Shown here: positions 45,428 through 55,522 of the stretch, one piece after another
How the letters are laid out: the number at the start of each line of letters is the position of its first letter
Numbering within the stretch: the stretch's first letter is position 1
From: Erythrobacteraceae bacterium E2-1 Yellow Sea
Lineage (GTDB): Bacteria; Pseudomonadota; Alphaproteobacteria; Sphingomonadales; Sphingomonadaceae
DNA: 64,000 nucleotides
NCBI GenBank assembly: GCA_014983025.1
Contig: JADCLP010000008.1
Coordinates: 33,339-97,338, forward strand
Direction: 5' to 3'
Translations under genes and position numbers: made by a program
The notes under the pieces: model-generated
Told to the model about the DNA's origin: nothing
What the model saw: the letters and a program-made list of their open reading frames with translations, nothing else
The model's database searches: none

Positions 45428-46666
45428 TCAACGAATTTGCTTGATATTCGTGATAGCAAGGCCAGCCAAGATTGCTCCAATCGAGCAGGTCTTGAAGGCA
45501 AATCCAAGAACAGAAGCGGCCGTTGCCGCATCGATGGCCATAATGGTCAGCGCGGGGACAAGCACAGACGGCAGTGTGTTGGTCAAATTCATCAAGCCCA
45601 ATAAGGCCCCGCGACGGGGGTGCCCGGAAACAAGTTGTGCCACCAGCGCAGCATCGATGGATAGGAATGCTGTCAGCCCTGCATGAAATGCGCAATAGCC
45701 GACAATAAATCCAATCCAATCGGCTTGCAGGCTCATCAACCATAAGCCGGATGCTGTTAACAGGGCAGAAATTGCCAGTGGCAGGCGACGTTTGCCGATC
45801 GCATCCGAGATGCGACCGCTGACAAGTGCAGCCATCAGCGCGGCTACAGTAGCAATTGCTGAAAGCCAGCCTACCAGCTCGCTGGCACTTCCTTCACGCG
45901 GCGCCATCGCCTTTGCCGCATCAGAAGTGATGTAGATGTAAAGATACCCAATCACGAAAGCGGCGCTGATCTGGATGAGAAACCGCGCAGTCCAGGCAAG
46001 CAGAAAATCGCGCCGGTTTGCCAGAATTGGTGCTGTGATATGCTGTGCATCCTCTGGTCTGGCGGCAATAATCTTGTGGAACGGCCAAATGACGAGCAGT
46101 GGGACGATCAAGATTGAAAAGGTTGCGGCGGTCAGCAGAAAACCACTTGGGCTGTCAGTGGGAATGGCAAGCGCAACAGCCGCCACAACAGCAGAGGAAA
46201 GCGGCAAAGCGGCATTCATCAAGCCTGCTACGCGCCCTTTGGTGGCATCGGAAAAATAATCAACCAGCAGCGCACTCATAGGTGAAAAGGCCAGGTTGAG
46301 CGCCATCTGAAATAAGACAATGCCCAGAATAAGGGACATGCGGGTTTGCGCGAAAGCCAAATGAAAATAGCTGAAGCACAAGGCCACCAGGCCCCAAATT
46401 ATCAAGGCGCGGCGATTGCCATGACGGGACAGCCAAAGGTCGCTGATATATCCAGCGACGAAATGCGCCACGCTGGCAACCAGTCCGCCAATCAACAGCA
46501 AAATGCTCAGGAACATCAGAGGTTCGGGGTCGCCGATAGCCTCCACCCGCCTGGGCAGAAGCAATATCAGAAGTGGCATGAAGCCCAGATGGGCGCCGAA
46601 GATTGCTGCTGCGTAAATCCCGGCTTTCAAGGATGGGCGGCTGAATCTATGACGCGCATCAATCAT
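45428..46666 (-). CDS. MFS transporter of the sugar locus
   Basis: 412 residues with about 12 hydrophobic segments. Intracellular loop DLWLSRHGNRRALIIWGLVAL between helices 2 and 3 and SGRISDAIGKRRLPLAIS between helices 8 and 9 carry MFS-type motifs. Overlaps the LacI gene (8 bases) as second gene of a minus-strand operon, so its substrate is probably an oligosaccharide or sugar of the locus. Confidence 0.88.
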   Translation of the reverse strand: MIDARHRFSRPSLKAGIYAAAIFGAHLGFMPLLILLLPRRVEAIGDPEPLMFLSILLLIGGLVASVAHFVAGYISDLWLSRHGNRRALIIWGLVALCFSYFHLAFAQTRMSLILGIVLFQMALNLAFSPMSALLVDYFSDATKGRVAGLMNAALPLSSAVVAAVALAIPTDSPSGFLLTAATFSILIVPLLVIWPFHKIIAARPEDAQHITAPILANRRDFLLAWTARFLIQISAAFVIGYLYIYITSDAAKAMAPREGSASELVGWLSAIATVAALMAALVSGRISDAIGKRRLPLAISALLTASGLWLMSLQADWIGFIVGYCAFHAGLTAFLSIDAALVAQLVSGHPRRGALLGLMNLTNTLPSVLVPALTIMAIDAATAASVLGFAFKTCSIGAILAGLAITNIKQIR

Positions 46667-47708
46667 CTGGCGGTGCCGTTGTCGCGCGTTTTACCAGTTC
46701 ATATGGCAGTTCGAAATTTCCGCTGCCGTTTTCTCCACGCGCGGTGGCAATCAATTTTTCGCAGGCACGGGCAATCATTTGCGCAGTAGGTTGCTTGATC
46801 GCTGTGAGCGGGGGCACGCTGAAGCGGACGCCAGGTGTGTCTTCGAAACTGATTACTGATAGCTGTTCGGGCACAGAAAGTCCGTGACGATCGGCTGTAT
46901 GTAAGGCTGCAAAAGCCATCTCGTCATTATCAGCGATGATGGCGGTGGGGCGGTTTTCGCTGGCCAGGGCTTTGTCAATCTCTTCGACGGCCCGGTCAAA
47001 CCGGAAATCGCCATCAAGGATCAACCCTGTCTCTTCTGGCTGTCCGGCTTTTGCCAGCACTTCCCTGAAGCCCTGCACCCTGCGACGTGAATTCCCATAT
47101 TCGGGTGATCCTGCAACAAAGGCCAGCCTGCGATGGCCAAGCTCTAGCAGGTAGCGGGTTGCTTCTGCAGCAGCCCCAGCTTCATCCATAAATACGTTGA
47201 TCTGATCTGCACTATCGTGCTGGCCAACCCGTGCACAGGGTATGGAACGGTTAGCCAGCAAGGCAACCAGTTCTTCATTATCACAGTGGGGCGGGGTTAA
47301 CAAAACACCGTCTGGGCGCAGCGATGCGATAACCTGGCTTAACTGGGCGATGCCACTTTCAGTATCGGTATCAATCAACCTGAATACCAAATGATAGCCA
47401 TGCTTTTCGCATTCTGTCATGCCGCCATAGAGCATCTGATCGACCCAGTCATTGCCACGTCCGGCTTGCCAGTTGTCCAACGTGCGTTGCCGATCGTTCA
47501 CGGCCAGGATCAGATAGGATTTTCCGCCACCCATACGCCGTGCTGACAAGTTGGGTACGTAACCCAGCTGGGCAATCGCAGCTTCAACCTTTTCGCGTAC
47601 GGCCTGCTTAACATTGGGGCCATTATTGATGACACGCGACACCGTTTGACGAGAGACACCTGCCGCTTCGGCGACGTCCTCTATCGTTATGTTCGCTTGT
47701 CGTGTCAT
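46659..47708 (-). CDS. LacI-family transcriptional repressor
   Basis: 349 residues. HTH and hinge: NITIEDVAEAAGVSRQTVSRVINNGPNVKQAVREKV; hinge helix LSARRMGGGKS; periplasmic-binding-protein-like core ending in a Lys-rich tail. Divergent from the TonB receptor and separated from it by three lac-operator-like palindromes (47772-47828), so it likely represses itself/MFS and the receptor-GH3-transporter set until a sugar binds. Confidence 0.92.
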   Translation of the reverse strand: MTRQANITIEDVAEAAGVSRQTVSRVINNGPNVKQAVREKVEAAIAQLGYVPNLSARRMGGGKSYLILAVNDRQRTLDNWQAGRGNDWVDQMLYGGMTECEKHGYHLVFRLIDTDTESGIAQLSQVIASLRPDGVLLTPPHCDNEELVALLANRSIPCARVGQHDSADQINVFMDEAGAAAEATRYLLELGHRRLAFVAGSPEYGNSRRRVQGFREVLAKAGQPEETGLILDGDFRFDRAVEEIDKALASENRPTAIIADNDEMAFAALHTADRHGLSVPEQLSVISFEDTPGVRFSVPPLTAIKQPTAQMIARACEKLIATARGENGSGNFELPYELVKRATTAPPDD

Positions 47709-47771
47709 GGACCACCTGTTTGATTGCCAACTTGCTATGCCCCGTAGTCACCCATGTTTTCAAGTAAAATT

Positions 47772-47828
47772 GTGAGCGCTCACTTTTCACTTGTGAACGC
47801 TCACAATTCACTATATGAGAGCGCTCAC
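47772..47828. promoter_or_regulatory. three LacI-type operators in the divergent promoter
   Basis: GTGAGCGCTCAC at 47772-47783 (perfect palindrome), TTGTGAACGCTCACAA at 47791-47806 (near-perfect), and GAGAGCGCTCAC at 47817-47828 (one mismatch). Centre-to-centre distances are 21 and 24 bases, about two DNA turns, so proteins would bind on similar faces. The sequence is strikingly like the lac operator core. Located between the lacI-like gene and the TonB receptor start. Confidence 0.8.
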
Positions 47829-47864
47829 AATTTGCCGAAAAGTGCGAATCAGGGAGAGTTTGTG

Positions 47865-50612
47865 ATGTCAAAAAGAGCCAGCACAATGTTGTTCGGGGTT
47901 TCGTTCCTGGCGATGGCCGTGCCAGCAGTTGCACAGGAAGCCGCACAGCCAGAAAACGAAGCGCGGGTAGATACGAGCAAGGAAATCGTCGTTACCGCAG
48001 ACCGCCGCGAACAATCGTTGCAGGATTATGCCGGCACCGCTGCAGTATTCCAGGGTGATGATCTGCGCGCCAGGGGCATTCAAGACATTACCGATTTCAA
48101 TGACGAATTGCCGGGCCTGACGGTCGCAAACAATGGCGGCAATGTAGAAATCTGGATCCGCGGTGTGGGTTCATCAAACAACACGGAATTGGGCGATCCG
48201 GCAGCCGCATTCCATTATGATGGTGTCTATGTACCGCGCCCTTCTGGCATTGGCTCGGCCTTCTTCGATATCGAACGCGTGGAAGTGAATATCGGCCCGC
48301 AGGGTACGCTGCGTGGACGCAATGCCATGGCGGGTTCGGTCAATGCCATCGCCTGGAAGCCGGGTATCGGTATCTGGGATGCGGAAATCGAAGCCGGTTA
48401 TGGCAATTACGATCACGCCGAATTCCGCGGCATGATCAATGTTCCACTAGGAGATAACGCCGCATTCCGTTTCGCCGGAATGTATATGAAGCATGACAGT
48501 TATTACAACAACGTCGGCCCAATCCAGAATATCGATGTTGCAGAGGCTGAGGATAACAAGGCCTTCCGTGCACAATTGCTGTGGGAACCGACTGATCGTT
48601 TGAGCGTGCTTCTCGCTGGTGACTACATCCACGAAGAAGGGACAGGCTATACCGGAACCAATTATGCCAACCCTCTGGGCAATGGCATTGATCCGTCTGA
48701 TATCAAGAACCCGCGCGATGTCATCGCGAACGCGTTCACGCCTATCCTCGACAACAAGCATTGGGGGCTGCGTGCAACTGTAAGCTATGAAGCCGATCCA
48801 TTCACAATCGAATTCACCAGCAGCTTCCGCGATCTGGTGGCCGATTATGACGCGACCACACCGCTCACCCCATATTATCCTGGTGTGATCGAAAATCTGT
48901 CCGGTTATGAAGATGGGATGCCGGGTGCCGTTGACCCGGACATTGTTCTGAACGAGACGCTGGACAACTGGTCCCGCTTCCAATCGATCACGGATTCGGA
49001 AAGTTATTTCAACGAACTGCGCATATTTAATTCGGATGGCCCATTCATCTGGTCGCTAGGCGGGATGTACTTCAAGGAAAACCAGCGTGCATTCCTGGGT
49101 TCGACCGGGGACCGCGGCCTGTTCTTCCAGGGCGTGGAATTCGTGATGCCCAATGTAGATGCCGAAAGCTGGGCACTGTATGGCGATGCCACGTGGGAAG
49201 TGAATGACAAATTCCGCGTGACTGCCGGCATCCGCTACACGGATGATCAGAAGAGTCGTCAGGGTGTTGCAGCTCGTTATGCCCTTGCCTTGGGCGGGGG
49301 CAGCTTTGAGTGCTGTGGTGGTACTCGCTATGGTACAGAAGGTTTCCAGTTCGCCGGTTTCGATCGCACCATTTACGATGGTGATATCAATGGTGACGGC
49401 ACTGTTTCCAATGAAGAGATCTATCAGTTTTGGCAGAACGGTGTCGCTCAGTTCGGCCTCCGCGATAATGTTGATGAGATCCTGGCCGCTGGTCCGGGAG
49501 AGTTCTGGGTGGTGAACCTGCCAGAATGTCTGGACACGGTAACTGGAGATAGCTGGAGCTGTGACGGCTTTACCCAGGATCCAAATTGGGCTGGTGGGGG
49601 GCTGCCTGGCAACTTGGATCCCACCCGCTTCACATATGCTTTCCCGTTTGCGGATCAGATTTTCGTTCAGAACGGTGCGATAAAGGACAATTTTGTCGAT
49701 TGGCGTCTGCGGCTGGAATATGATCTGACACCAGAAAATTTGGTCTACGCCTTAGTCGCCAGTGGCCATAAATCGGGTACGTTCAACGATAACCTGGGCA
49801 GCAACGGATTTGTCCCCACCACCAGCACTGAAAATGTGATCCTGTACGAACTTGGCTCCAAGAACCAGTTCTGGATTGGTGACGTCAAGGCCACACTCAA
49901 TGGTTCTGCTTTCTATAATGACTACAAGGATCAGGCGTTCAGCGCTCTGGTGGCAGTTGATACGATTGCGGACTTTGAAATTGGCCTCGGCAACATTGTT
50001 GAACTTCCCGAGAATACGTCTGGGCAGCTGGTTGTCGGCTACAATTTCAACGCTGCCGATTCTGAAATTTACGGGATCAATTTAGAAGGCGGCCTTGATT
50101 TGCCTGCTGGTCTTAACTGGGATTTCAACGCCCTATGGCTGGAAGCCAAGATCAAGGATGCTATAGACATTCCTGACTTCCGTTATCAATCGGACGTTGA
50201 CCCCGTTAATGCAGTCTTCCGTCCGATTACCGGCAACCGTATGCCGCGCACCCCGCGCTGGCAGCTGAACACTTCGCTGTCACAGACGATTGACGTCAAG
50301 TCAGGCTCGTTCGACTGGGTGGTATCGGCGGGTTATCGTTCATCGACTTTCCAGACGATCTTCAACTCGATTGATTTCAATCCTGATGATGATGCGGAAG
50401 AGCGCCTGAACGATGTGGTGAAGGGTTACTGGACCTTCGATCTGGGTGCTGGTTACAGCCATGGGCCAGATGGCAAGCTGCGTTTTGAGGTTTACGCCAA
50501 CAACGTGACCAATAAGCAGAAGGAAGCTGCGATTATCATTACGCAGTTTGATAACACCCGTTTCTTTACCCGGCCGCGTACCTTCGGTGCCCGGATGCGC
50601 GTAAAGTTCTAA
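47865..50612 (+). CDS. TonB-dependent receptor of the sugar locus
   Basis: 915 residues from ATG 47865 with AGGGAGAG; the frame upstream covers the operators and is not coding. Signal peptide, TonB box-like KEIVVTADRREQSLQD, plug domain (about 50-190; IWIRGVGSSNNTELGDPAAA, FDIERVEVNIGPQGTLRGRN) and a 22-strand-type barrel ending RTFGARMRVKF with terminal Phe. Likely imports oligosaccharide for the adjacent GH3 enzyme. Ends 95 bases before the GH3 start. Confidence 0.95.
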   Translation: MSKRASTMLFGVSFLAMAVPAVAQEAAQPENEARVDTSKEIVVTADRREQSLQDYAGTAAVFQGDDLRARGIQDITDFNDELPGLTVANNGGNVEIWIRGVGSSNNTELGDPAAAFHYDGVYVPRPSGIGSAFFDIERVEVNIGPQGTLRGRNAMAGSVNAIAWKPGIGIWDAEIEAGYGNYDHAEFRGMINVPLGDNAAFRFAGMYMKHDSYYNNVGPIQNIDVAEAEDNKAFRAQLLWEPTDRLSVLLAGDYIHEEGTGYTGTNYANPLGNGIDPSDIKNPRDVIANAFTPILDNKHWGLRATVSYEADPFTIEFTSSFRDLVADYDATTPLTPYYPGVIENLSGYEDGMPGAVDPDIVLNETLDNWSRFQSITDSESYFNELRIFNSDGPFIWSLGGMYFKENQRAFLGSTGDRGLFFQGVEFVMPNVDAESWALYGDATWEVNDKFRVTAGIRYTDDQKSRQGVAARYALALGGGSFECCGGTRYGTEGFQFAGFDRTIYDGDINGDGTVSNEEIYQFWQNGVAQFGLRDNVDEILAAGPGEFWVVNLPECLDTVTGDSWSCDGFTQDPNWAGGGLPGNLDPTRFTYAFPFADQIFVQNGAIKDNFVDWRLRLEYDLTPENLVYALVASGHKSGTFNDNLGSNGFVPTTSTENVILYELGSKNQFWIGDVKATLNGSAFYNDYKDQAFSALVAVDTIADFEIGLGNIVELPENTSGQLVVGYNFNAADSEIYGINLEGGLDLPAGLNWDFNALWLEAKIKDAIDIPDFRYQSDVDPVNAVFRPITGNRMPRTPRWQLNTSLSQTIDVKSGSFDWVVSAGYRSSTFQTIFNSIDFNPDDDAEERLNDVVKGYWTFDLGAGYSHGPDGKLRFEVYANNVTNKQKEAAIIITQFDNTRFFTRPRTFGARMRVKF

Positions 50613-50620
50613 GTTAAGGC

Positions 50621-50655
50621 AAGCGGGGCGGCCATTTTAGTTGTCCGTCCCGCTT
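50621..50655 (+). terminator. hairpin after the TonB receptor
   Basis: AAGCGGGGCGG (50621-50631) and CCGTCCCGCTT (50645-50655) pair over 11 positions with one G-U wobble; no clear U run follows, so it may be a processing or partial-termination site that lowers expression of the downstream GH3 gene relative to the receptor. Confidence 0.4.
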
Positions 50656-50706
50656 CTCACGCGGCGCTTTGGCCCGCATTTTCGTTCGATTGCAAAAGGA
50701 AGTACG

Positions 50707-53145
50707 GTGAGCTTGCCCTTTTCCCGCTACATTGCTTCTGCCGCGATGTTTGTAACGTTGGGTGGATGCGCAGCCGCTCAGGCTGAAGCTCCGCGCGCTA
50801 CACCTGCGAGCGAAGTTCAATCGCCAGCGCAGAATGATGACATTGCCGAATTGATCGCGCGTATGTCGCTGGAACATAAAGTGGCGCAGCTGATCCAGCC
50901 CCAGATCAATTCCTTCACCGCCGAAGACATGAAGCGTTATCGTTTCGGCAGCTATCTCAATGGTGGCAATGGCGGGCCTTACGGTGATGAGATCGCGCCC
51001 GCTTCCGAATGGTTGCGCTTGGCTGATGAAATGTGGGATGCTTCCACCGCGCCTTTACCTGATGGTGAACCGATCATCCCTACCATCTGGGGCACGGATG
51101 CAGTGCATGGCCACACCAATGTTTATGGCGCGACCATTTTCCCGCACAATATTGCACTGGGTGCGGCCGGCGATGCTGACCTTGTTCGCCGCATTGGCGC
51201 AGCGACAGCTGCCGAAATCGAAGCAACAGGCATTGACTGGAACTTTTCGCCCACAGTGGCAGTGGCACAGGATGATCGCTGGGGGCGCACTTATGAAAGC
51301 TATTCAGAGGACCCGCAGCTCGTCTCCCGCTTAGGGGCGGCGTTGGTCGAAGGGCTTCAAGGGAAGAAGGGAGATCCCAACCATCTGGGGAAAGGGCATG
51401 TGATCGCCACAGCCAAGCATTTCTTCGGCGATGGCGGTACAGAACAGGGCGTGGACCAGGGCGAGGTTAATGGTGATATAGAAGCGCTAAAGGCGCTCCA
51501 CGCCATGCCCTATCCCGTGGCTATTGAAGCTGGTGTCGAAGCGATTATGGCTAGCTTCAACTCGATCAACGGCAAGAAGATGCATGGTAACCGAGAGTTG
51601 CTGACTGGCGTTTTGCGCTGCGAGTTCGGGTTTGATGGTGTTGTGGTTGGGGACTGGAACGGACACGGCCAGATTAAAGGCTGCACAGTCACCGATTGCC
51701 CTCAGGCACTGCTGGCCGGGCTCGATATCTATATGGTGCCAGATGACTGGAAGGCACTGCACGCGAACCTCGTGCGGCAGGTCCGCAATGGGACGATCCC
51801 GATGGAGCGGCTGGACGAGGCAGTGGGCCGCGTGTTGCGGATGAAGCAGCGTGCCGGGCTGCTGGCCCCTGATGCACGTAAACCGTCGCAGCGTGGGGTT
51901 GGAGGTAAGCCGGAATATTTCGGTTCGCGCGCTCACCGCGATATTGCAAGGGAGGCGGTCGCCAAATCGCAGGTGATCCTCAAGAACAATGGCGTCTTGC
52001 CGCTAAAGCCGGGTGCGTCCGTATTGGTGGCTGGCAGCGCCGCTGACAATATTGGGCAGGCTTCAGGCGGCTGGACACTGACCTGGCAGGGCGGGCGCGA
52101 TTTGGACCGCAGGCTGTTTCCCGGAGCAACCTCGATCTGGGAAGGTATAGATCACGCAGTCAACGCCAATGGTGGCAAGGCCAGCCTTTCGCCAGATGGC
52201 AGCTACGATGAAAAACCTGATGTCGCTATCGTTGTGTTTGGTGAGAAGCCTTATGCGGAATTTGCTGGCGACAAGAAGGATTTGGTGCTGCGTGATGAAG
52301 AAGGGCTGGAGCTTTTGCGTGGGTTCAAGGCGCAGGGCATACCCACTGTCGCCGTGTTCCTGTCTGGACGACCCATGTGGATGAATCGTGAGCTGAACGC
52401 TGCTGACGCATTTGTCGCCTCATGGCTTCCGGGAAGTGAAGGGGCAGGAGTCGCAGATGTATTGACTGGCGCAAGTCCAGCAACGGGGCGCTTGTCCTTC
52501 AGTTGGCCAATTCATTGTGACGGGCAGCCAGTCAACGGCCCGCAAGGTGCGTTATTCCCGTTTGGTTATGGTCGGTCGTTGAATGATGTAACGGCACTTG
52601 GCATGCTGAATGAAGCCTGCGGAGTTCTGGGTGATGTGGTCGGCTCGGAATTCTTTGTTTCAGGTCGGCTGGCTGCTGGTGTGAATGCGATTGCTTACCT
52701 CCCGTCAGAAGAAGACACGAATAATGCCGTCGTGCTGGAACAATTCCGTGGGGCGGCAGCTGATCTTGGGATTGCGGTCCGCGGCATCGATCGTAACGCG
52801 CAGGAGGATGCGCGCGAGATAGAGATGCAGCCTGGTTCGGCTTTTGCAATTGTCAGTCCTCTGGATCAGGCCAGCGCCTTCCGGATCACTTATGCTGTTG
52901 AGCAGCGCCCCACGGGATCGGTCTGGATCACCGTCGGCACGAAGGATGAAGTGCGCGCAAAAATCGATGTCACGCGGGCGCTGGAAACGGCAGCGGGCAA
53001 GGGTTGGCGAGAAATGCTTGTTACAAGCATGTGTGCACCCGGCATGGGAAGTGGTGTAGGTTTTGAAAGCGAGCAGGGATTTGTGCTTCGCATTGCCGCA
53101 GTCAAGCGCGAAGAACTTCCTGAAAACACACCCTGTTCCTTCTGA
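50707..53145 (+). CDS. glycoside hydrolase family 3 exo-glucosidase, lipoprotein-type
   Basis: 812 residues from GTG 50707 (AAAGGAAG upstream). Lipobox in FVTLGGC. GH3 N-domain about 65-400: PIIPTIWGTDAVHGHTNVYG, GTEQGVDQGEVNGD and the nucleophile region FDGVVVGDWNGHGQIKGC (Asp of VGDWNGH); second domain about 420-640 with VAVFLSGRPMWMNRELNAAD; C-terminal ExoP-like extension with an extra beta domain. Expected to cut beta-1,3/1,4-glucan or cello-oligosaccharides at the cell surface or in the periplasm. Confidence 0.93.
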   Translation: MSLPFSRYIASAAMFVTLGGCAAAQAEAPRATPASEVQSPAQNDDIAELIARMSLEHKVAQLIQPQINSFTAEDMKRYRFGSYLNGGNGGPYGDEIAPASEWLRLADEMWDASTAPLPDGEPIIPTIWGTDAVHGHTNVYGATIFPHNIALGAAGDADLVRRIGAATAAEIEATGIDWNFSPTVAVAQDDRWGRTYESYSEDPQLVSRLGAALVEGLQGKKGDPNHLGKGHVIATAKHFFGDGGTEQGVDQGEVNGDIEALKALHAMPYPVAIEAGVEAIMASFNSINGKKMHGNRELLTGVLRCEFGFDGVVVGDWNGHGQIKGCTVTDCPQALLAGLDIYMVPDDWKALHANLVRQVRNGTIPMERLDEAVGRVLRMKQRAGLLAPDARKPSQRGVGGKPEYFGSRAHRDIAREAVAKSQVILKNNGVLPLKPGASVLVAGSAADNIGQASGGWTLTWQGGRDLDRRLFPGATSIWEGIDHAVNANGGKASLSPDGSYDEKPDVAIVVFGEKPYAEFAGDKKDLVLRDEEGLELLRGFKAQGIPTVAVFLSGRPMWMNRELNAADAFVASWLPGSEGAGVADVLTGASPATGRLSFSWPIHCDGQPVNGPQGALFPFGYGRSLNDVTALGMLNEACGVLGDVVGSEFFVSGRLAAGVNAIAYLPSEEDTNNAVVLEQFRGAAADLGIAVRGIDRNAQEDAREIEMQPGSAFAIVSPLDQASAFRITYAVEQRPTGSVWITVGTKDEVRAKIDVTRALETAAGKGWREMLVTSMCAPGMGSGVGFESEQGFVLRIAAVKREELPENTPCSF

Positions 53146-53172
53146 GAGCCAGGGATATAGACGGAGAGAGAC

Positions 53173-54465
53173 ATGGCCCTGGCACCTGAAATTGCGACCA
53201 GCACGGATCCTAATCCTATCGAGGAGACGGGCGCCCAGATTGACGCACCTGGCCTCAACTATTTTGTCTTCGGCCTGTTCTTCATCTTCGGTGGGATTAC
53301 CTCGCTCAATGATGTCATCATCCCCAAGCTGAAAGAGCTGTTCACGCTCAGCTATTTCGAGGCGAGCCTGGTGCAGTTCTGTTTCTTTATTGCCTATGCT
53401 GTGGTCGGCATTCCCGGTGCGCGACTGGTTAAGAAGATCGGCTATATGCGTGGTGCTGTTGTCGGGTTGTTGACGATGATGGGGGGCTGCCTGCTCTTTA
53501 TTCCAGCCAGCCAGAGCGCGATCTTCGGTGTATTCCTTTTCGCCTATTTCATCCTCGCAACGGGTGTCGTGCTGGTACAGATTGTCGCCAATCCGCTGAT
53601 CAGCCTTTTGGGTCCGGCGCGGACCACGCATAGTCGATTGACCTTCGCCCAGGCCTTCAATTCGCTCGGCACCACGATCTTCCCTTTCTTCGGCTCGATC
53701 CTGATCCTTGGTGGTTTGGCCACAGTAACGGCGGCTGAACTTTCCGGGCAAGAGCTTCAGGCCTATCGCACGGCTGAAAGTCAGGCGATCGTTAATGGTT
53801 ATCTTGGCCTGGCAGCGGCTCTTGCTGTTGTGGCGGGCGCTGTCTGGCTGTTCCGCAATCGCTTGAAGGGCGAGAAGCACGAATCGACCAGTCTTGCAGA
53901 GGGGTTGGCTTTGCTTAAACGGCCCCGCTTTGGTTATGGCGCTGCCTGCATATTCCTTTATGTCGGTGCTGAAGTTGCGATTGGCAGCTTCATCGTCAAT
54001 TATTTGATGCAGGCCCATGTCCTGGCCATCCCAGAACAGGAAGCAGGCAAGCTGATTTCACTATATTGGGGCGGCGCACTGGTAGGGCGCTTCATCGGCT
54101 CTGCTCTGCTGCGCCTCGTCAGCCCGGGCCTGCTGTTGGCCACAGTGGCAACAGGCGCAATTGCATTGATCCTGACTTCCGCCAATTCCACGGGCGAACT
54201 GGCTGGCTACACTCTGCTGGCTGTGGGTTTGATGAATTCGATCATGTTCCCGACGATCTTCTCTCTCGCCTGTGAAAAGCTGGGCCCGCGTGCCGCCGAT
54301 GGATCAGGCATCATCAATGTCGCCATTGCAGGTGGTGCGGTGATTCCAACTATTTACGGCGCTCTGGCAGATGCGACTGGCAGCCTATCCCTTGCGCTGA
54401 CGATACCTGTCATTTGCTATGCCATAATTGCCGGGTTTGGAATTTTCGCGCGGAAGCCCGCATAA
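53173..54465 (+). CDS. GluP/FucP-type sugar MFS transporter
   Basis: 430 residues, about 12 TM helices. Starts YFVFGLFFIFGGITSLNDVI, typical of the fucose/glucose-galactose permease group, with VQIVANPLISLLGPARTTHSRLTFAQAFNSLGTTIFP in helix 4-5. Proton-coupled uptake of a monosaccharide, presumably glucose released by the GH3 enzyme. Twenty-seven bases after GH3; last gene of that operon. Confidence 0.93.
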   Translation: MALAPEIATSTDPNPIEETGAQIDAPGLNYFVFGLFFIFGGITSLNDVIIPKLKELFTLSYFEASLVQFCFFIAYAVVGIPGARLVKKIGYMRGAVVGLLTMMGGCLLFIPASQSAIFGVFLFAYFILATGVVLVQIVANPLISLLGPARTTHSRLTFAQAFNSLGTTIFPFFGSILILGGLATVTAAELSGQELQAYRTAESQAIVNGYLGLAAALAVVAGAVWLFRNRLKGEKHESTSLAEGLALLKRPRFGYGAACIFLYVGAEVAIGSFIVNYLMQAHVLAIPEQEAGKLISLYWGGALVGRFIGSALLRLVSPGLLLATVATGAIALILTSANSTGELAGYTLLAVGLMNSIMFPTIFSLACEKLGPRAADGSGIINVAIAGGAVIPTIYGALADATGSLSLALTIPVICYAIIAGFGIFARKPA

Positions 54466-54541
54466 GGGTGGTCGAACAATCTGGCTGAGAATTCACATCT
54501 GTCGTTGCGCAGGCGGGCGCGAGTTATGCATCGCTTTGGAT

Positions 54542-55342
54542 CTAGATAATCTGCGTCAGCTTTTCCGAATACTGGTTGTAACTGCCTTCCAGTTTGACCG
54601 ACAGCAAATCCTTGCGCCGGTCAAATGCGCTGGTGGTTTCAATTTCGACCGAAGCACCGATGGTGTCTGCATCCATATCGGGCGTGAGCGATTTCTTGAC
54701 CACGATCGATTCTATGATGTCGGATGAAATAACGTCCAGCGCAACCGAGCGGACATCGCTTTCAGGTGCAGGCAGGCGCACGCCATTGAGTGAGGTTGAA
54801 ACGAGTTCAGGGTCAAGTCCGCGCACAGAAACAAAGCGGCCTTCGCCCTGATCATTGAGGATATTCACGCCAGGCAGGCGACGTAGCGATTCCGCCACAT
54901 TCTGGTCTGGGAACTGGCCGATGGCATCACGCGTCAGCACGTCTGTAACGCCGTCAGCCGCACGCTTGCGCGATAGGGCGCTGGCCAGATTGGCGCTTTG
55001 CCCGATAACCAGGATCTGGTCCTTCCCGGCAGTTCCAAGCGTAATCAATGGTCGCGTGATACCGGTTTCGGTAACTACGACTGTTTCGGTCGTGGTTGGT
55101 GCGCCGATATAGCTGACTTCCAGCGTATAGGTGCCTGCTGGAACATCGGCAAAAATGAAGGAACCATCGCGTTCGCTTGTCGCCACGCGGTCCAGCTCAA
55201 CCAGGCGGATTTGAGCGGCGCGCATGGCGATCGTCTGAGAGGAGTCGATTACAGTGCCGGAAATTTCACCGGCCAGAGCTGCAGTGGGAAGTACGGCTGC
55301 CATGGCGGCGGCACTGGTAAGAAGCGAGAATTTGATATTCAT
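54542..55342 (-). pseudogene. TonB-dependent receptor truncated after the plug domain
   Basis: 266 residues from ATG 55342. Signal peptide, carboxypeptidase-regulatory-like domain (about 27-105; EISGTVIDSSQTIAMRAAQIRL, GTYTLEVSYIGAP), then a complete plug (DAIGQFPDQNVAESLRRLPG, VSVRGLDPELVSTSLNGVRL, DADTIGASVEIET). After SVKLEGSYNQYSEKLT the frame ends in TAG; the ~600-residue barrel is absent and the sugar transporter gene lies 76 bases beyond. Probably the remnant of a receptor once working with the PhoX enzyme, on the same strand 180 bases upstream. Confidence 0.85.
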
Positions 55343-55522
55343 GTCTTTATGGCCCTCAGTAAGTTTGAGAGGGCGATAGTGCCACTTGGTGACAGCACGT
55401 TGGCTGTTTCGCGGCTGCAGCATGACGTGGAAGCGTCAATTGTAATCAATTCCCAACATTGCGGTCATGAAACGGTCAGGCCGGAGCACGCGAAGTGCCC
55501 CGGCCCAGCCTCAATCTATATA

